In this document: positions 42,639 to 51,481 of the stretch, in pieces
How the letters are laid out: every line of letters starts with the position of its first letter
Position numbering within the stretch: position 1 is the first letter of the stretch
DNA from: Dyella nitratireducens
GTDB lineage: Bacteria > Pseudomonadota > Gammaproteobacteria > Xanthomonadales > Rhodanobacteraceae
DNA: 64,000 bases
Assembly (NCBI RefSeq): GCF_014642835.1
Contig: NZ_BMJA01000002.1
Coordinates: 930,867-994,866 of the forward strand
Direction of reading: 5' to 3'
Position numbers and translations under genes: made by a program
The notes under the pieces: model-generated
Databases searched by the model: none
Told to the model about the DNA's origin: nothing
The model's input: only the letters and a program-made list of their open reading frames with translations

Positions 42639-43574
42639 ATGAAACGATGGGCCGTTGTCCTGTGTTTGCTCATTGCATGCGGAAGCCTGCACGCCGCTAC
42701 TACGATCTGGCAACCCACTGCAGGACACACGCAGATGCCCTTGTGGCCTGATACGCCACCTGACGCCAAGCCCATGCCGGGTTCGGAATATGCCCAGACA
42801 AGCAAAGAGCTGCTTGCCGGCAAACCCGCGACTGCCGTAAGCAATGTGTCGCAACCCACAATGACCGTCTATGCGCCAAAGGGAAAGAACACTGGTGTCG
42901 CGGTCGTGGTGTTCCCGGGCGGCGGCTTCCAGATCCTCGCTATCGATCTTGAAGGCACCGAGGCCTGTGACTGGCTGACGTCCCAAGGCATTACGTGCGT
43001 ACTGCTGAAATATCGCGTTCCCAGCGTGCCCTATCACTGGCAATGCGATTGTCGTCCCGACAACTTCGCGTTATCGGTGCAGCCCTTGGAGGATGCACAG
43101 AGGGCGATAAGGTTGGTGCGCTTTCATGCGGCGCAATGGGGTATTGATCCGCACAAAATAGGCGTGCTTGGTTTTTCAGCAGGCGGGTATCTGGTGGCGG
43201 AAGTAAGCACAAACTTCAAGCGCCGCTTATATACGCCTGTAGACGCAGCCGACAAAGAAAGCAGCCGCCCGGACTTCGCCGTACCGGTTTATCCGGGGCA
43301 TTTGGCGGCTCCTCACGGCCTGAATTCGAATGTTCCCGTCACCCACGAAACGCCACCCACGTTTCTGGTGCAGGCAGAAGACGACTATGTCGATGGCGTA
43401 GACCAATCGCTGGTCTACTACGCGGCACTCAAGAAGGCCGGCGTGCCGGTGGAAATGCACTTGTATGCCCATGGCGGGCATGCATTCGGTTTGCGGCCGA
43501 CGCAGCTTCCCATTACCGAATGGCCCAAATTGGTCGAGGTGTGGTTGCGGACGATCGGCGTCGTGCAGGATTGA
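42639..43574 (+). CDS. secreted alpha/beta hydrolase (BD-FAE/acetyl esterase-like)
   Basis: 311 residues with signal peptide to HAA (residue 20). VVVFPGGGFQILA (oxyanion HGGG-like), nucleophile elbow GFSAGGYL with S180, QAEDDYVDG with the acid, and GGHAFGLR with the catalytic histidine. The family removes acetyl or feruloyl groups from plant polysaccharides, or cleaves small esters. AGGGGAGAAG precedes the ATG. Neighbouring genes do not indicate the substrate. Confidence 0.82.
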   Translation: MKRWAVVLCLLIACGSLHAATTIWQPTAGHTQMPLWPDTPPDAKPMPGSEYAQTSKELLAGKPATAVSNVSQPTMTVYAPKGKNTGVAVVVFPGGGFQILAIDLEGTEACDWLTSQGITCVLLKYRVPSVPYHWQCDCRPDNFALSVQPLEDAQRAIRLVRFHAAQWGIDPHKIGVLGFSAGGYLVAEVSTNFKRRLYTPVDAADKESSRPDFAVPVYPGHLAAPHGLNSNVPVTHETPPTFLVQAEDDYVDGVDQSLVYYAALKKAGVPVEMHLYAHGGHAFGLRPTQLPITEWPKLVEVWLRTIGVVQD

Positions 43575-43591
43575 GAAGAAGGGGCGAGCGT

Positions 43592-44425
43592 TCAAGCCTG
43601 CCGGATTAGCTGGCCGTGTGCCGCCTCGGTGACGTCGTCGGCAGGAAACATCGACTCGATGCGTAGCTCCTGCGTGGCAATGGTTTGTGGCGTGCCGACC
43701 GTCGTAATCATCGAAAAGTAGCGCAACACCTGGCCATCTTTTTCGAAACTCAGTGGAATCATGGGCAAGGTGGGACCAGGGTCGAAGGCTTCGGGAGTGC
43801 GAAAGCCGAGATCAACGTCGGGATAGGCGAGCAAGGAAGTGAGAAGTTCCTGGGTGCGCTGATCCAGCGTGTGGCCGACTGCCTCACGGTGAATGCGTTG
43901 AATCAGTGCTTGGGAGGTATCTTTCCAGTTGATGATGAACGGCCGCATCCCTGCCGGATCGAACATGAGGTGAAGCAAGTTGCGTGGTTCCGGACGTGCG
44001 TCGAGGTCAATGAAGGCGTTGAAGAATCGGATGGCCGCATCGTTTCTCATGAAGACGTTCCAATAACGATCCATGACGATGGCAGGGAAGGGGTCGTGAT
44101 GGCGAAGAATGCGGTCCAGGGCGTGCATCACGCTGCCCATTTCTTCAGCGTTCCATGCATCTTCTTTGTAGAACGGCGCAAAGCCTGCGGCTACCAGCAA
44201 TTCGTTACGGTCGCGGAATGGCACATCCAGTGCTTCGGCCAGATTGAGCAAGGCTTGCCGGCTTGCCATGCTTCGCCCGCTTTCAATAAAACTCAGATGA
44301 CGCTGGGATATGCCGGTGTCGAGCGACAATTCGATCTGGCTTTTGCCACGGACGTCCCGCCAATGACGTAGCAGTTGTCCCAACTCAACGTGGGTTGAAA
44401 GGTGAGGGTTCTTTGACGTGCTCAT
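43592..44425 (-). CDS. XRE-family regulator with MmyB-like ligand-binding domain
   Basis: 277 residues from ATG 44425. Helix-turn-helix at about residues 14-69 (LGQLLRHWRDVRGKSQIELSLDTGISQRHLSFIESGRS), then a C-terminal domain of about 180 residues with MDRYWNVFMRNDAAIRFFNAF and ALIQRIHREAVGHTL, characteristic of the MmyB-like family that binds fatty-acid-like ligands. Its stop is 17 bases from the convergent esterase gene. The target may be the carboxymuconolactone-decarboxylase-like gene upstream. Confidence 0.85.
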   Translation of the reverse strand: MSTSKNPHLSTHVELGQLLRHWRDVRGKSQIELSLDTGISQRHLSFIESGRSMASRQALLNLAEALDVPFRDRNELLVAAGFAPFYKEDAWNAEEMGSVMHALDRILRHHDPFPAIVMDRYWNVFMRNDAAIRFFNAFIDLDARPEPRNLLHLMFDPAGMRPFIINWKDTSQALIQRIHREAVGHTLDQRTQELLTSLLAYPDVDLGFRTPEAFDPGPTLPMIPLSFEKDGQVLRYFSMITTVGTPQTIATQELRIESMFPADDVTEAAHGQLIRQA

Positions 44426-44478
44426 GAAAGAATTTGGCGGTTTTAAGGGGATTGGATCGACCGGCATGCACTGAAACC

Positions 44479-44615
44479 ATCGTCGCCCCGGCGAAAGCCG
44501 GGGCCTGGCGTCTTGGTTTGTGAAGCAAAGTCGCTGGATCCCGGCTTTCCTCGCTCCTCAAAGCAGGGCACATCCATGTGCCCTCCCCGCGTGCGCCGGG
44601 ACGACGGCTCAAGGT
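44479..44615. repeat. Variant REP-like palindromes
   Basis: CGTCGCCCCGGCGAAAGCCGGGGCC (hairpin) at the left and GCGCCGGGACGACGG at the right enclose GCACATCCATGTGCC. This looks like an eroded relative of family B, between the regulator and the decarboxylase-like gene. Confidence 0.45.
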
Positions 44616-44678
44616 TTTTCCGAGTTTTCAAGGGAATGACATCAACGGACGGAACATGACATGCCCAGGTTGTGAAGT

Positions 44679-45230
44679 TCAATGATGCGCCCAGGTATAT
44701 GGCTTGAATGCCTCTTCCAGTGGCGGGTTAGTGATGGTGGCAGTGTAGTTGGTGATGGTTGATGCTGCGACGACCCCAATGACTTCCAGTAAATGGCTGT
44801 TATCGAAGCCGGCTTCCAAGAATTGGCCTGCTTCCTGCTGAGTGAGATGTCCGCGTTTTTCGATCAGCGCGCGTGCCAAGGCAGACAATGCCGCAAGCTT
44901 TGGCGCACTCGGAAGACGCCCCTCGCGTATCGCGTCGACGTCGGCGTGATCAATGCCTTGCTGCAACGCGAGCGCACTATGGAACGCGACTGCCCATTGG
45001 CTGGCGTTAACGACTGCATCGGTGAGTAGAACGATTTGGACCTGATCCTCCGTGAAGCTTCCTCCATGGACTTTTCCAAACAGACCCACCAGGCAATCGA
45101 TAAGCACGGGCGAGGTTGCCATGGCGCCCGCAATATTCGGAATCATTCCGAAAGCGTTTTGCAATGCCTCCAGTGAAGGGCGCGCTGCTTCGGGCGCGGA
45201 GTTGATGGTGTGAACAGGAAACGGCTTCAT
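44679..45230 (-). CDS. carboxymuconolactone decarboxylase family-like protein without the Cys pair
   Basis: 183 residues, all-helical AhpD-like fold: PNIAGAMATSPVLIDCLVGLFGKVHGGSFTEDQVQIVLLTDAVVNASQWAVAFHSALA. In AhpD-like peroxidases the helix before the FHS motif carries CxxC; here the same place reads ASQWAVAFHS, with no cysteine. The usual peroxidase chemistry therefore looks lost or altered. The gene is upstream of and on the same strand as the XRE regulator. Confidence 0.75.
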   Translation of the reverse strand: MKPFPVHTINSAPEAARPSLEALQNAFGMIPNIAGAMATSPVLIDCLVGLFGKVHGGSFTEDQVQIVLLTDAVVNASQWAVAFHSALALQQGIDHADVDAIREGRLPSAPKLAALSALARALIEKRGHLTQQEAGQFLEAGFDNSHLLEVIGVVAASTITNYTATITNPPLEEAFKPYTWAHH

Positions 45231-45452
45231 GATGGTGGTCTCGCAGTGGGGATGGATGGGGGCCGATGTCTTTCATCGGCTGGAAGGCATCATTGGCTGT
45301 TTCGGGAATCGCGGCAATTACGTGCGAGGTAATAACGGGGCTTGTTCACACGGCAGGCATCCCGGGGCGCCCATGTGGGCGGCGCCTGTTTTCACCCTCG
45401 GCCCGGCCGCACTATGCTGGCCCCAAGCGCATGAGCATCGGGGTCCAGATTC

Positions 45453-46019
45453 ATGGCCATGAAGTTCAACCCGGTTTCCATCGAGGAATTGAGCAATGCG
45501 TGCATGCCGGACAAAGCCGTCCCTGGCGTTTATTACCGGCAGGGCAAGGACATCGTGCTGGTGGCCTTGAATATCGCGGAACAACAGGACGAACTAAACC
45601 CTACCTACATCTGCTTTTCCGGCGAGCGGGTAGAGCATCGAAGAAACATTCCCAATGGCTTGTTGATTCCATTGAGCAAGTTGGAGCCGCGATTTCATAT
45701 CGAAGGGTCAGCCGAACAAATAAAGTTCACGGCGGGCGTTGCCATCGATTATTACCAGGAACCGGCCTTGGTGCTTGTGGATGATCAGCCGCACATCCTG
45801 TTGAAAGATTTTCTGGATGAGCCACGCGGCGATCCAAGATTTCACAAATACCGCTTGATGCTGAATCTGGCGACCCGGGAAGTGGTTCGTTTATCGCCTG
45901 GAAAAATGCTTATCGTGTTCGATCATGTGGTGATGTCGGGCCATGTGCCGCACCAGGACAAGGAGGAGTCGGAGAAGATGGCGGTGTTGAAGCTGCGGCA
46001 CGATGACAGGGGACATTGA
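45453..46019 (+). CDS. hypothetical protein
   Basis: 188 residues (MAMKFNPVSIEEL...), no signal peptide and no membrane segment. Predicted mixed beta sheet with conserved-looking charged loops (YICFSGERVEHRRNIPNG, IDYYQEPALVLVDDQPHILLKD). I recognise no domain. Codon use is like that of neighbouring genes, and the frame is open with an internally consistent composition, so it is probably real. Divergent from the decarboxylase-like gene and convergent with the metallopeptidase. Confidence 0.6.
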   Translation: MAMKFNPVSIEELSNACMPDKAVPGVYYRQGKDIVLVALNIAEQQDELNPTYICFSGERVEHRRNIPNGLLIPLSKLEPRFHIEGSAEQIKFTAGVAIDYYQEPALVLVDDQPHILLKDFLDEPRGDPRFHKYRLMLNLATREVVRLSPGKMLIVFDHVVMSGHVPHQDKEESEKMAVLKLRHDDRGH

Positions 46020-46057
46020 AGGGGCGAGCTTCCATGGTGCTGGCGACAAGGTGGGAA

Positions 46058-47032
46058 CTATCTATCTGACGGTTCCAACAATGTTATTGACCGACGAAGT
46101 TCCGCCAGCGGCGCACGATCGTCAAAGCGAATGACGCCATCCACCTCCGATATCCCCAATTCCCGCAGCATGCCATCAAGATCAATGGTGACGGGCCGAT
46201 CCTTGAGCTTGTCGTAAAGCGAGGCGAGCACATCGCCTTTTACGGCGGCGTCACCTGTTTGAGCAGTCTGCATCACACTCCAGGACGCCATATTGCCGCC
46301 ACTCGCGCGGTTGATGGCGCGCAACGCATCTTGCAAGCGATATTTGCCATGGCTGTGCTTATAGATGGCTATTTCGGCAAGCAGCCAATACATGGCGCCA
46401 CCCCAGTAAGTTCTTCCCCAGGTGTGCGTATGGTCGAGCCCTTCGTCACCCTCTTGAGGTTGCCCTTTAGGCATATCGTCGACCGCCCAGCGCCAGACTT
46501 CCTGCGCAGGGATCTGCCTTGATTGCGCACGCGCAATCGGTTCAACGTAGGTGGCACTGCCTTCCATAAACCATTCACTGCGCATGGGCACGCGAGGAAG
46601 CGCCATGTGGGTCATTTCGTGCACCATCACCCAGTCGTCGCGCAAGGCGTCATCGGTGACGTCACGCCCGACGGTGAGGTGCGTGACCGAACCGGGGTAG
46701 CCCCATGTCGTAGCCGGTCCGATGCGGTTGCCTGCGCCAGGCGTTACCAGCAGATACCAATGGCTGACGGGAAAGCGGCCGAAGTAGGCGGAGATAGCCG
46801 ATGCGCTGCGTCGTATCCACGTTTCGATGCGGCGCTTATCCAGTGGCCGGGAATCGCCATCCATGGCGATGGTGATGTTCCCGCCAGGCATCGACAGTTG
46901 CAGATCGGGTGAGCCCTTCACTCTGGCGTAAACGTCCGCGGGATCGTCATACGCCTGCGCAAATGTCAGCCTGGGCAACTGCGTGGCGACTGCCAGGCTG
47001 CCGACCGTCTGCAAGAAGTGTCGACGATCCAT
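46058..47032 (-). CDS. Tat-exported zinc metallopeptidase-like protein (HEMTH)
   Basis: 324 residues. MDRRHFLQTVGSLAVATQL is a Tat-like signal. HEMTH at 138-142 gives HExxH, and E157 in WFMEGSATYVE supplies the third ligand of a gluzincin; the spacing of 14 residues is shorter than the M1 family's 18. Overall it resembles the Peptidase_MA-like group. It is next to, and divergent in function from, the alpha/beta hydrolase gene (5 bp away). A periplasmic protease or binding protein is likely. Confidence 0.7.
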   Translation of the reverse strand: MDRRHFLQTVGSLAVATQLPRLTFAQAYDDPADVYARVKGSPDLQLSMPGGNITIAMDGDSRPLDKRRIETWIRRSASAISAYFGRFPVSHWYLLVTPGAGNRIGPATTWGYPGSVTHLTVGRDVTDDALRDDWVMVHEMTHMALPRVPMRSEWFMEGSATYVEPIARAQSRQIPAQEVWRWAVDDMPKGQPQEGDEGLDHTHTWGRTYWGGAMYWLLAEIAIYKHSHGKYRLQDALRAINRASGGNMASWSVMQTAQTGDAAVKGDVLASLYDKLKDRPVTIDLDGMLRELGISEVDGVIRFDDRAPLAELRRSITLLEPSDR

Positions 47033-47037
47033 CGCTG

Positions 47038-47829
47038 CTATGGCGGCGATGGGAGCTGAAGCTGGTCAAGAAATCCCAAAATAGCCTTCCAATTGTCTTC
47101 GGCGCCTTGGGGATTGCGGCTGGCGATCAGGGTGGAGGACCCATGCACGCCGCCTGTGGTTGGAACGTACTGCACTTTCAGCTTCGACGGCGAGGCCGCC
47201 AGGATGGCCTTGGCTGCATCGATCTCCTTGGCATCCTTGGCGGACGTCACAAAGAACGGCACGGTTACCTTCGCCGCGGCCGAGCGGATCATGGAAGGCG
47301 ATTGATCGAAATATTCACCCGGCGAAAAAACCGCCATGGCACGAATGTCGTTGATGTGCTCGGAAGCCACCACCACAACCAGCGATGCGGAATAACTGCT
47401 GCCCCAAAGGATAATCGGCAGTTTCTGTTTTTCAGCAAAGGACAGCGCTGCTTCGAGATCGGGCTTGGCATCGAGATAGCGGGCGGAATGGCCCAGTGCT
47501 TGCACTGTTTGATTCGGACCAAACAAATCGCCGCCCGAACGCTGGTCGATGGCCAGCGCGCTGTAGCCGGCTGCGGCGAGCCTTGGGGCAATGGTCTTGT
47601 ATTCATCCTTGCTGGAGCCCGCCTGATGGAACAGCAAAATCAATGCGCGGGGCGATGCGGCATGGTAGTAGCGGCCATAGATCACCACGCCATCGCTGGC
47701 TTTGAAGGTGACATCCGACGTAGCCACGGCGGGTGACGACGACAAGGCCGTGGCTGTGGCGGGTACGGATGCGGCCATGCCGCTTAGCGTGATCAGCGCC
47801 GACATGGCAAAAGAGCGTACTGCGCGCAT
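47038..47829 (-). CDS. exported alpha/beta hydrolase (dienelactone hydrolase-like)
   Basis: 263 residues, signal peptide to about residue 27, AAGGAG upstream of ATG. The fold's first block LILLFHQAGSSKDEY, nucleophile elbow WGSSYSAS (S145) and terminal GGVHGSS with the catalytic histidine are visible. The elbow is GxSxS, not GxSxG, which occurs in some members. It shares a short gap with the metallopeptidase downstream. The substrate is unknown. Confidence 0.78.
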   Translation of the reverse strand: MRAVRSFAMSALITLSGMAASVPATATALSSSPAVATSDVTFKASDGVVIYGRYYHAASPRALILLFHQAGSSKDEYKTIAPRLAAAGYSALAIDQRSGGDLFGPNQTVQALGHSARYLDAKPDLEAALSFAEKQKLPIILWGSSYSASLVVVVASEHINDIRAMAVFSPGEYFDQSPSMIRSAAAKVTVPFFVTSAKDAKEIDAAKAILAASPSKLKVQYVPTTGGVHGSSTLIASRNPQGAEDNWKAILGFLDQLQLPSPP

Positions 47830-47991
47830 GTGAACTCCTTACGGCCTGCAGCTGAGTGAAAGGCGGCCACCTTTTAGCCATTCGCCGGCTTTGCGGGAAG
47901 CGTTACATCAGGAACCGGCAGCATGCCGACGAGTGTAACGCGCAACCCTGCTCAGGCGAATGGATGGGAGATGATCGAAATGGAGCGGGCT

Positions 47992-48735
47992 ATGAGGCGT
48001 CGAACAACTTGTGCGGGTGTCATCTTGGGGTTGGTCACCGCCATGGCCGTGCACGCAAGCGATGTGCCAACCACAAGCCAAATGCTTCCATCAAAGCTCG
48101 TGGTGGTGGAGCTCTTTCAAAGCCAGGGCTGTTCTTCATGCCCGCCGGCCGAAGATAACCTCAACGCACTCGCAGATGTTCCCGGAGTACTCGCCTTGTC
48201 CTATGGCATCACGTACTGGGATGGTCTGGGGTGGAAAGATACCTTTGCAACTGATGCTTATACGGAAAGGCAATGGCGTTACGCGCATCATCACCAACGC
48301 GACACGGTTTGGACGCCGCAGGTCTACATCAATGGCCATACGGACCTCGTCGGCACAAATCGTGCGCAGTTGAACGAGGTCATTCATCAAGCGCAAAGCG
48401 CTGGACCCGCTATCGCCTGGCCGGCGGGTGATCGCGTGGACGTTGCGGCATCGCCAGGCCACTATGAGGCAAGTGATGTATGGCTGGTACGGTATGATCC
48501 GCGAACCCTTCACGTGCCGGTTGGCGGCGGTGAAAACAGTGGACGCACGCTGGATCAGCGCAACGTGGTACGCGAGCTGGTTCATTTGGGCGAATGGAAA
48601 GGGAACGATGCGGCATTTTCATTGCCGGCACCATCCCAGCCAGGACTCGACACGGCCGTGCTTGTTCAAGTGCAAGGCGGCGGTGACATACTTAGCGCCG
48701 CCCTGCAGGAAGTGCGCGATACATCCGGACCGTAG
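47992..48735 (+). CDS. DUF1223 family thioredoxin-fold protein
   Basis: 247 residues from ATG 47992, chosen because GGAG lies six bases upstream. Signal peptide to HAS (residue 23). VVVELFQSQGCSSCPPAEDNL (CxxC at 47-50) is the DUF1223 signature, a secreted thioredoxin-like family. ALSYGITYWDGLGWKDTFA and RQWRYAHHHQRDTVWTPQVYING complete it. Probably a periplasmic thiol-disulfide protein of unknown partner. Confidence 0.88.
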   Translation: MRRRTTCAGVILGLVTAMAVHASDVPTTSQMLPSKLVVVELFQSQGCSSCPPAEDNLNALADVPGVLALSYGITYWDGLGWKDTFATDAYTERQWRYAHHHQRDTVWTPQVYINGHTDLVGTNRAQLNEVIHQAQSAGPAIAWPAGDRVDVAASPGHYEASDVWLVRYDPRTLHVPVGGGENSGRTLDQRNVVRELVHLGEWKGNDAAFSLPAPSQPGLDTAVLVQVQGGGDILSAALQEVRDTSGP

Positions 48736-49052
48736 TCGTCAACGTTGGGCGCAGAAGTGCAAGAAGAATTTACGCGGCTTGTCGCTTGCGGCGGTTGGCT
48801 CCCTCCCCTGCGGTAGCAGGGGAGGGCTGGGGTGGGGTTGCTTGTGCTTTAGCGTATAGCCGAATACTTCCAGAATGTGCATGGCAGCGGCGTGCGATTC
48901 CCGCCGCTCGCTTCGCTCGCACCCCACCCGAACCCTCCCCTGCAAGCAGGGGAGGGGACAGTCTTTCGCGATAATCGAGATGCGTGCCTGGGTAAGTGTC
49001 GTTCGGCCCAAGCCATTTATAGACATTACTGAAATCACGCACCTATGCATAA
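48736..49052. other. Intergenic region filled by a family C composite element
   Basis: 317 bp between convergent genes. Half of it is the composite repeat at 48801-48957. Nothing else recognised. Confidence 0.6.
48801..48957. repeat. Family C composite palindromic element (copy 1)
   Basis: Two CCCTCCCCTGC hairpins (48801-48826 and 48933-48957) flank about 105 bp. Outward of each stand GCTGGGGTGGGGT and ACCCCACCCGAA, which pair, so the whole is a large inverted repeat of about 157 bp. The element at 60857-61010 has the same structure. Confidence 0.75.
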
Positions 49053-50417
49053 TCACTTGACCGAATAAAGCACGCCCCCATGGGCAGGCAAGTCGATCTT
49101 CAAACGATCGGATGCATCCAGGCGAAGGCTACGCCATAAGTCGCGCGCTGCGTGCTTGCCGGAAGTGAGGCCTAGTGCATCCCACGATGCTTCCGCTGAA
49201 GCCGGCTTGTCGTCCAGATTGAATACGGCCACATAGCGCTCCCCCGCCTTCCCGGATGCTACCCATACGCGCAGGTGTTCGAAGCCCGCCGGCAGGTGTT
49301 CGATCGGATGATTGTCGTGGCTGTCTTGGTCGACGGCGATAACATCCTTGTTGGTGAGGAGTGCGCGCGTTGCCTCGTCCAGTTTGGTCAGGTTGGCGCC
49401 AAGAATGAGCGGGGAGCGGGCGATGGCAAGCAAGCTCAGCTGCGTGCGTTCTTCATCCAACGTCAGCCTCGAGTGGCGTGCGTCACCCCAGCCCGGGTGC
49501 GGCGCGAGCACGCCGAACGGCAGCATGTCGGCATCGGGCCAGCGGCCATCGTGGGCCTGGCCGGCCCAAAGCGGCAAGCGATCGAAGATGTCGCGCACGC
49601 CCATGGGGAAATCGTCGTTGGGATGTTCATGCACGAATGTCCAGCCATCCCATACGTCGTTGGAGATGCGCCACATCTGGCCATATTGGCGAATCTCCGC
49701 CGCGTGCGAAAGCTGGGTGGGACCCGGCGAAAGGCTGAGCACGATCGGTCGCCCGGTCTTCCGGATGGCCGCGGCAATCTGGCGAATCTCGCTGATCTTG
49801 TACGGGCGGTCGGCAATGCAATCGACTTTCAGGAAATCCACGCCCCAGCGCGCATACAGCGCGAGCATGGCGTCGTAGTAAGCCTGTCCGGCAGCGTTGT
49901 CGCGGACGCCGTAAGTGCCATCATCCCAGTTGCAGGTATCGGCCGTGTCTGCGGCGTCGACGGCATGAAACGAAGAACCTGCAATCGGAAGGTTGGCATC
50001 CACCGCTTGTTTGGGAATGCCGCGGACAATATGGATGCCAAACTTCAATCCTTGTGCGTGCACCCAGTCGGCCAGCGGTTTGAAACCTTGTCCATCAGCG
50101 GAGGAGGGGAAGCGCTTCGATGCGGGAATCAACAGGCCGTGTACATCCATGGCGTAATCACGATGCTGCAGCTTGTCGCCGAACGGATTGCCCATGTACC
50201 AGCCTTCATCGATCACGACGTAGGTCCAGCCGTAAGCGTTGAGCTTGGCAAGTTCCTTGGCATTGGCCTTGAAGTCGGCTTCTTGGATGGTGAAACCGTA
50301 GGCGTCCCAGCTATTCCAGCCCAAGGGTGGCGTTGGAGCGCTCTCCTGCGCCCACGCCATGGCTGGCAGGAGCAGCAGGGCGGCCAGCAGCCCCAGGCTT
50401 CGTACGCTTGCTTGCAT
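49053..50417 (-). CDS. family 27 glycoside hydrolase (alpha-galactosidase / beta-L-arabinopyranosidase type)
   Basis: 454 residues from ATG 50417, with GAGGA upstream. Signal peptide to AWA (residue 23). (beta/alpha)8 barrel: LGWNSWDAYG (32-41), nucleophile D199 in DFLKVDC, acid/base D254 in RISNDVWDGW. The usual alpha-galactosidase motif after YVVID has D-D/S before x-W; here it is IDEGW, with E71 at the second place, which normally contacts the sugar's 4/6 hydroxyls. As the last gene of an L-arabinose operon, L-arabinopyranosidase activity is a real alternative. Confidence 0.85.
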   Translation of the reverse strand: MQASVRSLGLLAALLLLPAMAWAQESAPTPPLGWNSWDAYGFTIQEADFKANAKELAKLNAYGWTYVVIDEGWYMGNPFGDKLQHRDYAMDVHGLLIPASKRFPSSADGQGFKPLADWVHAQGLKFGIHIVRGIPKQAVDANLPIAGSSFHAVDAADTADTCNWDDGTYGVRDNAAGQAYYDAMLALYARWGVDFLKVDCIADRPYKISEIRQIAAAIRKTGRPIVLSLSPGPTQLSHAAEIRQYGQMWRISNDVWDGWTFVHEHPNDDFPMGVRDIFDRLPLWAGQAHDGRWPDADMLPFGVLAPHPGWGDARHSRLTLDEERTQLSLLAIARSPLILGANLTKLDEATRALLTNKDVIAVDQDSHDNHPIEHLPAGFEHLRVWVASGKAGERYVAVFNLDDKPASAEASWDALGLTSGKHAARDLWRSLRLDASDRLKIDLPAHGGVLYSVK

Positions 50418-50446
50418 GGCATGTCCTCTGACGATCATGTGTATCG

Positions 50447-51460
50447 TCATACACGGCGCCTGCTGCGCCGGTACTGGTCGAACAGCACCGCCAACAGCAG
50501 AATGCCGCCGCGGATCAGATATTGATAGAACGTCGGCACGTTCATCAGGCTCATTACGTTCTGCACGGCACCCATGATCAGCACGCCCACCAGCACGCCT
50601 GAAATGGTCGCCACACCGCCGGTAAGCGATACGCCACCCAGCACGCACGCGGAGATCACGCCGAGCTCGAGGCCCACCGAGGTTTTCGGATCGCCGAGGC
50701 TCATGCGCGAGGCGAGCATCACGCCGGCGAAGCCCGTCACCAAACCCTGCAGCACGAACACCATGATCTTGATGCGCGTCACCGGCAGGCCTGCCAGCAA
50801 AGCCGCTTCGCTGTTGCCGCCCACGGCGAGTACGTGCTTGCCGAACACGGTCTTGTTCAACAGGAAGCCGAACACCACGAAGCCGACGATGTTGCTCCAG
50901 ATCGGGTACGAGATGCCGAGGAACGAGCCACTGCCGAGCGCAAAGAAACTTTCCTGCGAGATCATCACGGCATCGCCGTTGGAGGTGAGATAGGCGAGGC
51001 CGCGCACGGCTTCCATCATGGCGAGTGTGGCGATCAATGAGTTGACCTTGAAGCGCGCGACCAGCACGCCGTTCACCAGGCCGACCGCGCCACCCGCCAG
51101 GATGCCGGCCACAACGCCCAGCAGCACGCTGTGCGTTTGCGTGATGACGGTGGCGGCCACCACGCCTGCGAACGCGACGATGGAGGCGACCGAAAGATCG
51201 ACCTCACCGAGCGCCAGCACAAACATCATGGTGACGGCGATCGAGCCGATCAGCGTGACGGAGAGCAGCAGGCCCTGGATATTCCGGGTGGTGAGGAAGT
51301 CGGGCACCGTGACGGACAGCAGCACGAACAGCACGACGAAGGCGACCACGATGCCGGACTTGTTGAGCAGGTTCCACGCGCGCACGTGCATCGGCACGAC
51401 GGGCGGCGCAGATGCTTCGGTGGTGGACGAGGTTTCCTCTGGTTGCATGGCTCGGCTCAT
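50447..51460 (-). CDS. araH: L-arabinose ABC transporter permease AraH
   Basis: 337 residues with about ten membrane helices, BPD_transp_2 family. It follows E. coli AraH closely along its length: SVTVPDFLTTRNIQGLLLS, ALGEVDLSVASIVAFAGV, LNKTVFGKHVLAVGGNSEAALLAGLPV, SACVLGGVSLTGGVATISGVL. It forms the channel for L-arabinose with AraG. It lies 21 bp after araG and 29 bp before the GH27 gene in one operon. Confidence 0.92.
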   Translation of the reverse strand: MSRAMQPEETSSTTEASAPPVVPMHVRAWNLLNKSGIVVAFVVLFVLLSVTVPDFLTTRNIQGLLLSVTLIGSIAVTMMFVLALGEVDLSVASIVAFAGVVAATVITQTHSVLLGVVAGILAGGAVGLVNGVLVARFKVNSLIATLAMMEAVRGLAYLTSNGDAVMISQESFFALGSGSFLGISYPIWSNIVGFVVFGFLLNKTVFGKHVLAVGGNSEAALLAGLPVTRIKIMVFVLQGLVTGFAGVMLASRMSLGDPKTSVGLELGVISACVLGGVSLTGGVATISGVLVGVLIMGAVQNVMSLMNVPTFYQYLIRGGILLLAVLFDQYRRSRRRV

Positions 51461-51481
51461 CTATGGCTCGTCTTAAGTGTG

